Shown piece by piece: positions 25,101-36,508 of a DNA stretch of 64,000 bases. The position numbers and the translations under genes are program-made. Each line of letters opens with the position of its first letter. Position 1 is the stretch's first letter. The notes beneath the pieces were generated by a model that was not told the origin of the DNA, made no database searches, and saw only the letters and a program-made list of their open reading frames with translations. Source of the stretch: Phallusia mammillata (lineage: Eukaryota > Chordata > Ascidiacea > Phlebobranchia > Ascidiidae); the NCBI GenBank assembly GCA_003260075.1, contig QLIY01000789.1, positions 1-64,000 of the forward strand, written 5' to 3'.

Positions 25101-27658
25101 CAGCACCCAAGATTGAGACTACGAGAGGTAAAGACATGGATTTTCGGTGCGAGCTGGTGAATGGAACCGTTCAGAAATTCATTAAACAAAGCGGACTGAA
25201 GTTATTTTATGATACCTTTGCCCCTGAAAACGCCACAAGGTTAGCTTACCATCGTATGAGGGGTCGACAAATACTGGTCCGTGAAATAGGTGTTCATGGC
25301 TCACCCAGAAACAATATTTAGAGCTCGTCGATCATTTGGCAACAAGTGCGAGGTTTATTAAATATTATCAACCCTATGGCGAATTGTAACATATTGGCAT
25401 TTGTAACGGGCAATTGTAACTTATTTCATTCAACGCCTGTACGCAAAATAATTTAATATATTACTTATAATTGTTACAGTAAAATAACTGCTTATTGATG
25501 GTAATTTAACATTAAATTTCAAGAAATTGTCTCCGGTCTCGTATTTTGGGCTCATCCGAATGAGCTAAATTAAATATGTTATGGCTGTCGCTTGAGATGC
25601 ATTTAAAAATATCGAAATTAATTTAGATGCGATGGAGAAACTGAATGTTTAAACTTTGAGGATGAATGCAGCCCAAGAGCAAACTGTTCCACTCGACTGT
25701 CTATTTGCGACGACATTCCAATACATTTAGTAGGTTTTTAAAACAGTTTTACACACAAAGTATAAACAAACATTGATTGTGGACAAAAGGTTCACAAAAA
25801 ATCCTGACATAGGATGTAAAGTTGAGTAAATAAGTGAAAATGTCAATTTTAACCAAAACGAATGCACATTACGAAATTAGATTGTCGAAATGTGCGATAT
25901 GCTCAAACGTTTCATTCATTAACAGCAATGGATTCCTCCTGGATATGACGGCCTCTCTGAATTTCTTTGGTTCCCTATTCGGCGATGTAGTGGACCACTT
26001 AGCTTTGCATTCGGCAAATCGATTTGTAATGGCGTTCTTGAATGTGAAGATGGAATTGATGAAAGAAACTGTTCACATAAGAGATTTGAATGCGATGCCG
26101 GTTCTAAGGAGTGGTATGCAGGTAATTCCATGAAAAAATGACATTACTGTTTTCTGTGTTATGTGCCTTGTGAGTACAAAGTTCTGTTTTATGTGCTCTG
26201 CTATTATGTTTAACGTCTTCCATACTTTGCTTTGACTCCAAGTGTTTCATAGGCACACGAAAAGTGGTGAGCATTCCGTTGGAAAAATACTGCGACGGAA
26301 ACGTACCCACAGACTGCGTGGATAAATCCGATGAGAGCAACTGCAGCGAGGTGACACACTTTTATTGCGAAAACAGCAATCCGCTTTTTATCAAGAGAAG
26401 TCAAGTTCTCGACGGCAAGCAAGATTGTTCTGACTTTTCTGACGAATGTCCAAAGAATATTTTCAGCGAAGGCGGTATATCGTCACGTGAGGAGCTTATA
26501 AAATCTCCCGTCTTGCAAGTCCTGGTCTGGATAATGAGCATATTTGCTATTTTTGGTAATGTAACGGTAGCTGATATAGTGATTAAAAAGGTTTACAAGA
26601 ATAAGAGAAAACCAGAGCATTTTAAATCGAAATTCGAACTATGTAATAACATTCTAATTCTTAACTTGTCTGTAGCTGATTTTCTAATGGGTTTAGTGCT
26701 CTTTACCATAGCTGTTAAGTCCCTGCAATATAAAGGTGAATATTGTCGTGTGGATAAATTATGGCGCACAAGTTTAGGATGTACTGTTCTTGGAGTGGTG
26801 ACAGTCCTCTCAAGTCAAGCCTCTGTTTTCACATTGGTTGTCATCACTTCATTTCGTCTGTTCGCGGTTTTAAAGCCACTTGAAAGCAAACAGTTACGCC
26901 TTCGAACAGTAGTAGCTTGTCTTATTGGAGTTTGGTCGCTTGCTTTGTTTATTGCAGTTTTTCCTTTGTCAATTTTTCTAGCCAACTCAATGGTGTCTAG
27001 AGTCTGGATTTCTGCAAACCCTTACTTTCCATCTGATACAGTTGCATTGAAACCGTACCAAGAGTTCTCGCAACGCATTACAGCTTTAGGTAATAGCAGC
27101 ACAATTGCCCCAAACGACTGGTATGGCATTGAACTTTACTTGCAACAAAACTTTCCAAACTCAACACCACAGGTGAAAGGTTACTTCGGATATTATAGCG
27201 AGAGTGGTGTTTGCATTCCTAGACTTTACCAAACCAGTTCAGTAGACGCTGAACCGAACCCAATGACTTTTGCTGTAATGACAATAAACTTTCTGGCTCT
27301 AGTATACATTATAATGGCTTACGTTGCAATATACAAACGCTCTACCGCCAACACTGTAACAAGCACTTCCTCTCAAGCCAAAACCCAAGAACTGCACAGA
27401 AAAATTACCCTACTTATTGCTACTGACATGACTTGCTGGTTTCCATTGTGCTTTATGAGTTTTTTGAGTATGGGAGGTGTCATACTTCCCCCAGTGGCTT
27501 ATGCTTTGTCAGCAATTGTATTTTTGCCCATCAACAGCTCTCTGAACCCCATTATTTACACCAATTTCTTTCCATTTTTGTGGGAATGGTGGATAAAAAC
27601 GTGGTCAATGGTTAAGGCAAAACTTGACTTGAAAACTGGTGCACAACCAACCGACTAA
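22152..27658 (+). CDS. LDLa-repeat 7TM receptor, copy 3 (intact)
   Basis: Exons: 22152-22200, 22396-22539, 23543-23671, 23970-25239, 25627-25729, 25926-26121 and 26253-27658, giving 1,098 residues. The start is the second ATG: the ATG homologous to the receptor 2 start (about 22,117) runs into a stop, so the signal peptide is only about 16 residues (MFFSLCWCALFWSFF). About a dozen LDLa modules fill residues 17-700, with modules such as CDGMDHCGDCSDE and CDGIVDCPDFSDE. Seven helices follow at about 715-1,065: GNV (TM1), LSVADFLMG (TM2), the DRY position as FRL before the KPL turn, CWFP (TM6) and NPIIYT (TM7). Overall this matches GRL101/RXFP-like receptors without a leucine-rich-repeat block. 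It is the reference copy for judging the others. The ligand and G-protein coupling are unknown. Confidence 0.93.
23162..23396. repeat. ~110-bp duplication joined by 12 Gs
   Basis: The copy ending at 23272 and the copy from 23285 are nearly identical, with substitutions and a short deletion. Twelve Gs (23273-23284) separate them. The duplication sits in the intron between exons 2 and 3 of receptor 3, so coding is unaffected. Confidence 0.85.
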
Positions 27659-27702
27659 AGAGTGGTTCTCAACTGGTAGACCATGCTACCTGTCAATTAT
27701 CA

Positions 27703-28109
27703 CTTCTTGAAACTCTGTTTGTGTCATTTTACGAAATTCAGTTTGTAGCATTGCTCAAAATTCTGTTTGTAACATTGCTCAAAATTCTGCTTGTATGGTT
27801 GCTCGAAAATCTGTTTGTATCGTTGCTTGAAAATCTGTTTGTACCACTTCTCAAAATTATGTTTGTAACATTGCTTAAAAGTATGTTTGTATCGTTGCTC
27901 GAAAACCTGTTTATATAACGTCTCGAAATTCTGTTGGTAACATCGCTCGTAAATCTGTTTGTACCACTTCTTTAAATTCTGTTTTTATCGTTGCTTAAAA
28001 ATCTGTTTATATCATTGCTCGAAAATCTGTTTTTATGACTTCTCAAAATTCTGTTTGTATCATTTCTCAAAATTCTGTTTGTGTCGTTGCTCGAAAATCT
28101 GTTTGTATC
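27703..28109. repeat. 24-bp minisatellite, about 17 copies
   Basis: A degenerate 24-bp unit close to TTGCTCAAAATTCTGTTTGTAACA repeats about 17 times, starting 45 bp after the receptor 3 stop. Units differ by several bases. Because 24 is a multiple of three, an eight-residue repeat peptide appears in one frame, but there is no sign it is a gene. The flanks of receptors 1 and 2 do not show it, so it arose or expanded after duplication. Confidence 0.9.
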
Positions 28110-29975
28110 TACCTTAACTCACTTTTTATTATCACTTTGTCACTAAAACGACCTTTCGGCCCTTTACTTCGAAAGGCAAGACTAAATAGTGTAGACAAGT
28201 TTGTTTACTTGGGTGAACGCGCGGATTAGTAAAACGGTGTTAGCGGCATTTGTAATAAACAGAAAAAAACACGCTGAAAAAAAGACAAGTATAAAAACAC
28301 ACAACATAACAATAGAAGAAAACAGACAGGTATACGGGGATTTAGCAATCGTGTTTCAACCTAAACAAATTACAGATGACATATACGCGTGGCTCGTGTC
28401 AAATTTAGTGACATGTGTCACATTTGGTGACAAGTTGTAGTACATACACAATGACTTAAAACTTTAATTGTTGTGGAGAAAAACGAAACACAATCTTAAT
28501 TCAAACTATTTGATATTTAAATACAATAGGAATTTGACAAAAACATACAGATAAAAGATATATGTCAATTAGGATAATTGAGTGCCACAAGAAAATGTAC
28601 TAACAAGTTGATAAAATAAACAGAACAAAATATCATCTTTTCATAAAGATCACCAGCGTACATAGCTTAGAAACACCTGAAAATAAAGTTATTGGCAAGT
28701 TGCCAGCTCCAAGCATATTAAAGCGAACATTCAATTGCTTGTGCTGCTGAATTTTGCAAATTAGATATTGGATGCTAAGATCGATCGGCTAATAACTAGC
28801 ACGGATTAAAAGTTTGTTATTTATTGCGAAAGTTTTGTTGTGAAAACGTTAAAATCAATAGGAGGGATCAGGTCAGTGTACAAGTTGAATCACAATCGCC
28901 TTTATCCAGTTTTGTCTATTGTTACATGTGTGTGGTCACAATAACTGTGGCATGCTCGGCCCTTGGCAAAACAAAACCCATTTAAATTGGTGCATTTTCA
29001 TACAATTTTGCCTTAGCAATTCTGTATCAGACGTTTGAAATTATAAAGATAAATTTAAAACACACCTACCAGTAGTAATGGCAAAAAATCATGAAATCAA
29101 TGAATGACCCACAATTCTGCACAAGAAAGCTCTAAAAGTGAATGCTAGTTCTCTACGTACTGAAAGTAGTACAGATAATCAACAAAACGTATCTTTTTCA
29201 GCACCTTGTAGTTCAATTTGTACTATCAATTTGGCCAATTAACGTAGAAAAGCAAAGAGCACCACAAGTTAAAATCAAGAAAATCATGTGTGGCTTTGAA
29301 ACAAAAGAAAAACTTTTTCAGGTAAAACCAAAAGTCTAAGAAAGTTATAAATTGTGAAAAGTAGTCACCGCAAATTTGCTAAAAAATCGTCTTTGCTAAC
29401 TTTGTGTGTGGATTGCAATGGTCAAATTTAACCAATAAAGATACTTTTTACAGTTTGCTAGACTTTAGGAAACGCCGTTGGTAGGCAGTTTAGGCATTCT
29501 AGTGTAAGTAGATTTAAGTAGACTGGTCTGTGATGTGAACAAAATGACCTTTTTTACGGTTTGGTATTCATAACATTTATGCCAGTAGCCTTAAATCTAC
29601 AACATTAATAAACATACGATAAACTAACTATGCAACAACCAGTGTGAAAGAGGCAGCATTATTCACAAACGCATAACACGAGCAGTCAACACAATACGAT
29701 GTATATAAGCTATGCAAACTTAAGTAAGTACTCATAATATGTTAAAACGAACAAGTCATTGTGTTTTGTAGGATCAGAAGGCCCACCTGGCCCTTTTCTT
29801 TTTATCTGACGGGCACGTGTGCAGTGACGTCAGATATTACGATGTTGCCTCCAGTGGCCGTTAAAGGCGAATCGGATCACATCTACGAAAACACGGGGCA
29901 TTATTAAAAAATTCAAATCACAATGAACGAAATTGTAATTTAAACTAAAAAAAAACATTCATAAAAACAAACATT
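28110..29975. other. Intergenic DNA between receptor 3 and MPRIP
   Basis: About 28,140-28,280 is the flank repeat shared with the other receptor copies. The rest, to the 3' end of MPRIP, has no gene I can support. The MPRIP 3' UTR and possibly a short terminal coding exon must lie in about 29,700-29,975, because the receptor 3 and MPRIP genes converge here. Confidence 0.5.
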
Positions 29976-30171
29976 TCACAACAAGCATATTTTCATCAAG
30001 AGTGTAAGTACCTTGGCGTTTCTTTTACTGCGGTCTGAGCTTCTCCGCTTTACTGACGCAACTGATGACGTACTTGGCTGACTGTGACGCAGAGGGTTTG
30101 CGGGAATGTCAGGCTGACTTCGCGATTTTTGAAAGTCTAAAGTAAGATAAAGATTTAATTAATGAGCAGAT

Positions 30172-30208
<37 letters not shown>

Positions 30209-33200
30209 AAACATACCATATCCACCATCTTTGCGATTGGCTGTTCTGCCGCCTGCGCCCTCTCCCTCACTGTTCGATCCAGCTTCTAGCTGTTCCTTTA
30301 AGCGGGCAACCTCCCTTCTAGCCATTGCTTCTTTTGATCGTGCAAGAGTTAAATCGTCGAAAAGCGACTGAAGTTTGCTTAGAGATTGCTTTTTGTCCTA
30401 ATAAGAAGTAAATGACAATACCAATATCGATGCTGAGCAAAAAAATCAGAGCCAGTATATTGGTGTATAACATAACTACGTTTCGACAAGTGCTATTGTC
30501 ATCATCAAGTTGTAAAAAATAAAAGCGACAGAATATCGATGCTATCCATTAAAAAGAGGGGCATTAAACCAAAGAGGCCAATAATGAGAAAAACTTGTCT
30601 TACCTTGGAGAGTTCTTCAACCTGCTGTTTAAGCGAACGAATTTCCTGTCTGAGGTAATCGATCTCCGATGCTTTAACACGTAAAGTCACCTAAATAAAA
30701 CCCCAAAAAACAACAACAATAAGTTCCGAATCCAAAGAACGTACATAGAGTCAAGTCAAAATTCGGGACAAAATATAGTGAGCTGGATCACACAAAAGTA
30801 TAAAAAATCACCTGCAATTGATAAAGTTTTCCAGCTTGCATCTCATCATCATCTTGTAAATCGTTTCCGTCTCCAATGTGGCGTATTTCAGCCTGGACAA
30901 AAATTTCAGGTTAAAATTTTTTAAACGTTTTAAAACGCTTTACTAATATACATTGACATGATTCTCTATAGCAAGTGTTCAAATTACTAAGTTTATTTTA
31001 CTAGGGCTAGACTATAAAGTAGCTTTACCCATCTGAACTACAGCCATGTTACCATCAAAACATACAAACATGTTTTACCTGCATCTGTTTTCGGAGTTCG
31101 CTGTTTCTCGATTCAAGAAGCTCGTTGTCACGCTCCAGCGATCTTAGTTCGTCATCAGCTCGTTCGATATGCTCCAGTGCGTTCGCAAGTTCTACGCATT
31201 TCTTGGAATAATGCTCGGACAACGTCTAAAGTACAAAAAAATACTTTCAAGAACAGACAGTAAGTAGTTAGAAAATTAAGTACAGCATAGCCATGTCAGT
31301 GCAAGAAAATTTAAATTCAAAGTCGAATTAAAAATGTTAAACTTCAATATTTTTTACATTTTTTTGTTTCGTTTTGAGATGGTTAAAGAGTGCAATATTT
31401 TTTTCAATATTTTACCTCTATGGATTTGTTGAGCTTGGCTATTTCTTCGGATTCCGCGTCTTGACCGCCCTTTCCACTTTTCAATAATCGTTCCTCCAAT
31501 TCCCCCAGCTCTTGAGCGTGATGCTAAATAATGTAGCAACAAAATATAACAACAATTGATGAAAAACTTTTGTCACCAGACTTGAAAAGGTAAGTTAAAG
31601 ATTTCAATCATATTCACAACCGGATAAACACATTCACCCTTATCCAAATATTTTTGTTGTTGGGGTGTAGGTAGGTTTTTCAACACAACTTACTTTTCTC
31701 ATCGCTTCAATAGCTCTTCTTGTGTCGTCACTATCAACTTTCATCTGCATTTCGTGATCACGACGCAATTTCGTGAGTTCCCGTAAGTGTGCAGATTCGA
31801 TTTCTTCCAACTAAAATGAAACAGATATTCTGTAACTTTCCTTATGCAAGTAAAAACCTAGAAACCTAGCTTAAAGTTTAATGTAAAAATCACACAACCA
31901 CACAGCTTGATATTCAACGGCAGAACATTACCTGTTTGGCATGGGATTCTTCGATAGCGGAAAAACTTTGATCACATAACGTCTTAATGTCTTGGAACTG
32001 TTGTTGATAAGAATGATTTAACTGCTCGTCTTCCAGTTTATCATTCATCGAATCAATCTGCCACAAAAAGTACTTAAAGTCACTAATATATCGGCAGTTA
32101 AATCACATTACGCTATAGTGTATGTTTAGTTTTGCCATTCCGATTGCTGATTTACATAAGTGCTTCATTTATGTAGTTTTGTTTTAAGTTACCAAAATAG
32201 GGATATTTCAATCTAAAATCCCCCCCCCCCTCGGCAGTTAAATCACATTACGCTATAGTGTATGTTTAGTTTTGCCATCCCGATTGCTGATTTACATAAG
32301 TGCTTCATTTATGCAGTTTTGTTTTAAGTTACCAAAATAGGGATATTTCAATCTAAAATTCAGATGCGATTTTTAGGGTTTTGCATCAAAAACTATTTTT
32401 TTGCATTTTTGAATTCTGCATGATCGACTTAGTACAGGTGTAAAATTTTATGGTACTATCTTTTATATAACAGAAGATATGCAATGTTTTGTGTGTGCAC
32501 TGGGTACGGTATGTCCAGGTTGTGTAGGTCAGTGGTTCCCAAGTATTTTAACCATTGTATTGTTACAGCTCGGTCACTAGTACAGGTTACGTGAAAGTTT
32601 ATGAAGTTGTAAGTTACCTGTTCTTCCAGTGCACCGATACGTGCTCTCAGTGCATCTTTACTTTCGCTTTCGGACGTCACAGAGCTTTGTCGCGCGTGCA
32701 TTGGAGAGAGAGTCGATTCTCTTTCTTTTTCTCGTTCTTCGTCCCACTGTCGCAAGCAAAAATGAGCACGTTAATTATTCAAATTCGTAAAATCTAAGTC
32801 AAACTTGATTCTATTATCTCCAGAAGTTTACCTGCTGTCTTAGTTCTTTTGTCCAAGCAGCTTTTTCGCGTTCGAGTTGTTCTTGGTGAAGTTTGTCGCG
32901 ATTTTCAAGAATTTTCTCGTGCTCCTGTTGGTTGTGTAAATGTGATAATTTCAAAACGTTAATGTAAAACAAAAAATTTAAACAAACCAATTTTAAATCT
33001 AATACTACAATCGAACTGTCAAATGAGAATTTTTTTTAATGTCCTATAAACATAAGTGATGTTAAAATCTAGCCCAGGATTGGTTTTATATCCAAAACAC
33101 AAGTTGTTCAAACTTTTGACTTGGCAACTGAGCTGAACATAGAAACTGCTGTAAACCAAAGCAATTAGTTTTACTTTTTTCAACTCCGCCGTTTTTGACT

Positions 33201-36200
33201 TGATTAGATCACGTGACTTTGCTTCGGCCTCGTCACGCGCGTCCTTGATCGCCACCTTGTATTTAGTTTCTTCACTCGAGATTTTTTCGTCGCGTTCACG
33301 CTCCAGCGACTCCAACTTGGACTTGTGTTCGCGCTCGATACGCTCCAATGATCTCGCGTGGTCTGTGAAACGAAAAACATTGTATACATGTGTTCGTTGT
33401 TGCTTAAACTTGGATTTTTGTAACTTGTTTCTTATAGTAAGATGAATAATTGTATTTTGGAAACAAGGTTCTGTATTTTTTTACCTTTTTCTAATTTCTC
33501 GATTTCTTTCTTATGTTTCGAAATCAGATTCTCTTTTTCTCCTTCCTTCTCTCGTTTCAACGAGGAAACTTCCTCTTTTCGCTTTCTTTCGTTTTCGTTC
33601 AACTTCGCGTTGAGTTCCGACTAAAAAACCAAGCCATTGAAGTTACATCAAAGCTTAAATTAACAAATACTTAACAAAAGAGTCTGGAATTAGCCCCAAA
33701 GCATCCACGATGATCAGTAACGGGATTTAATATATGTTATGTATTGTTTGGTGTCACACCCATTACGGTTTTGCTGTACAATTACAAACAGTTGAAGTGT
33801 TATGATAAAAACCGAGTTTTTTTACCTTAATCCGTTTCACTTCAGCTTGGTGCCCGTTCTTCGTCGCTGTGACGTCATTCTGCCATTGTTGTTTTTCTTT
33901 CTCGAACATTCTCTCGTAGTTTTCACGAATCTCAATACCTTCTTTGCTGTACGACAAACAGAATAAAAAAATCAACTCAAAATTTTAAAGTAGTGTGGTA
34001 TGTTATATCCACAGTTTTGCATGAGTGAATCGCTTTGTTTGCGCAAGGGTATGTCATGATTATTATGGGGCCCTTGTGATTTTCGACATCCCAAGTTTTC
34101 CGATGAAGTACAAATTTAAACCGTAACTTCGAAAAACTATTTAAATGATACATCGGAACCCCCCCCCCCCATGTCATGATTATTATGGGGCCCTTGTGAT
34201 TTTCGACATCCCAAGTTTCCAAGATGAAGCCCCCCCCCCCGACAGTTCTTTGCGTAACGTTGCAAGCTCCTGAAACACACAAAGAAAAAACAACTACAGA
34301 TAAAAAAGGTAACGGTCACTTCGTTTTTTTTTACATCCCAACAATCGGCAAACATGTTCAACAACATATTCATTTATTTGTATTGTGATTTTACTTTTCT
34401 ACCTGCGAACATTTTGATAAACTTTCGGCGTAAAGAGTTGGCTGGTCAAAATCCTAAATAGCTTTTAATTAAACGGAAGCCTCATCACAAAAAACCCCCC
34501 CCCCCGACAGTTCTTTGCGTAACGTTGCAAGCTCCTGAAACACACAAAGAAAGAATAATTATAGAAAAAACAATTACAGATAAAAAAGGTAACGTTCACT
34601 TCGTTTTTTTTTACATCCCAACACTCGGCAAACATCTTCAACAACATATTCATTTATTTGTATTGTGATTTTAATTTTCTACCTGCGAACATTTTGATAA
34701 ACTCTCGGCGTGAAGAGTTGGCTGGTCAAAATCCTAAATAGCTTTTAATTAAACGAAAGCCTCATCACAAAAATCGGATCAAACACCACAGGTTCGATTC
34801 TCATAGTCGCCGAGTCAAATCTCACTAACCTGTTCATGTTTAGCGTTGCGCGTCGCCAAATCCTGCTCGTGTTTCCTCGACAATCGCGTCAGTCGCTCTT
34901 CCATGTCACGTGACATTTCAGCGCGCGTTTTCTCGAGTTTCGCTGCTTCCTGCTGCAAGCGCTCCACCTAGTGGACAAAAACAAGTTCACTTTCAAACAA
35001 AGAATTTTGAAAGTTTTAAGTAATGAAGATACAGATTTCATTTCATAATAAAAAGTGCCCCCCCCCCTTTCGCTGCTTCCTGCTGCAAGCGCTCCACCTA
35101 GTGGACAAAAACAAGGTCACTTTCAAATGAAGAATTTTGAAAATTTTAAGTAATGAAGATACAGATTTCATTTCACAATAAAAAGTAATTGATTTCATTG
35201 GGTAATCATAGTTACTATTTTTCATTTGTCACAATAGGACTGTTCTTACCTTTGAATTGTGTTCGTCGGTGATGAGCTTCATGCTTTGTGTGGCGTTTTC
35301 TTCAGCCAATTTCATTTCCTTCTTCAACTTATCGAAATGACTCGACTGATCTGCGACCGCCGCCTTCGCTTTACGGAGCTCCTCGTCGTAGTCTCGGCGC
35401 AGCCTGGTAAAACAATAAGCTGTAAACAGGTCGAAATACGTGCTAATGATAAACAATAATTTTCAAGCTTATTGCAAAATGTAAGCAAAACCCACACGTT
35501 TTTGGTTTCAATGTATACTAACCTGTGTGAAACATATATGATCTCGGCTTGTACAACAGCTTCTTTGGCAACATTCGAAGCGTGTTCACCTATCTCACTC
35601 GGCTGTAGGTGTCTGCAAAAATAAAACAATAAAGTTGAGATCAATATCTTTAACTAACCGCTTTTCAATTTCTTTGTAAGAGTGCAAGCCATAAATGCGT
35701 CCAACCTTCCAACCGTGTTTACCAAACAAGCTTTTTGCAGTGAACCGAAGCCATTTCAAACCTATTACTACAATCCTACATTCTTATAATGTTCTTTTTT
35801 ACCATTTGTTACTACAAGGGCGTATTAAACTGAAGGAACTCTACATCTAGTTTTCTAACCTTTGTAATTCGGTATCTGCTAATATCAGTTGAGCTCCGAG
35901 TTTAGACAAAGTTTGTACGTCACTTGACATACAACCCAGATCCTCGGATAAGTGCTGAAAGAAAGTTGCTTCTTGGTCAAGGAACATCGATTCCGTAGTG
36001 AAGGTGGATGGAACGGATTGAGCTCCATGTAAAGTCCCATAATCCACCTGGAGATATAACGCGTCTTAACACAAAAGCTCACAAAGGTTCGTGTTAAAGG
36101 CATTGTGTCCACGTACCTGTTGTTCCCACGGTGGAATATCGGAATACGGAGGTGCGATCGAATCGGTGTCAACTTGTACTGCGAGGATTGATACAGCTTC

Positions 36201-36459
36201 CAAGTCACGTGTTTTGCACGCTTCAACGAGCTCGCGCAGTTTCCGCATGGCTGAGTCCGCACGGTGGCGCGCTTGCCTCGCTTCAAGGGATAGACGAGAT
36301 ATTCGCTCGTTGTAGACCTGGTGAAAAAATCGTTTTTAATTTTAAAACACGATTTTTATAGCTTTTTTAGGCTAAGACGATAGAACAGGAATTACACGTA
36401 GAATTTTGCTAATCAACTGGAAAATTTTAATAAAAACCAAATTTCCAGCGATGAAGAAT

Positions 36460-36508
<49 letters not shown>

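Noticed and set aside
27703..28109. CRISPR-like array
   Set aside because: The units are contiguous, degenerate and without unique spacers, and the DNA is from an animal.
27721..28229. Short reading frames across the 24-bp repeats
   Set aside because: The apparent eight-residue repeat is a by-product of a unit length divisible by three. There is no start context or domain.
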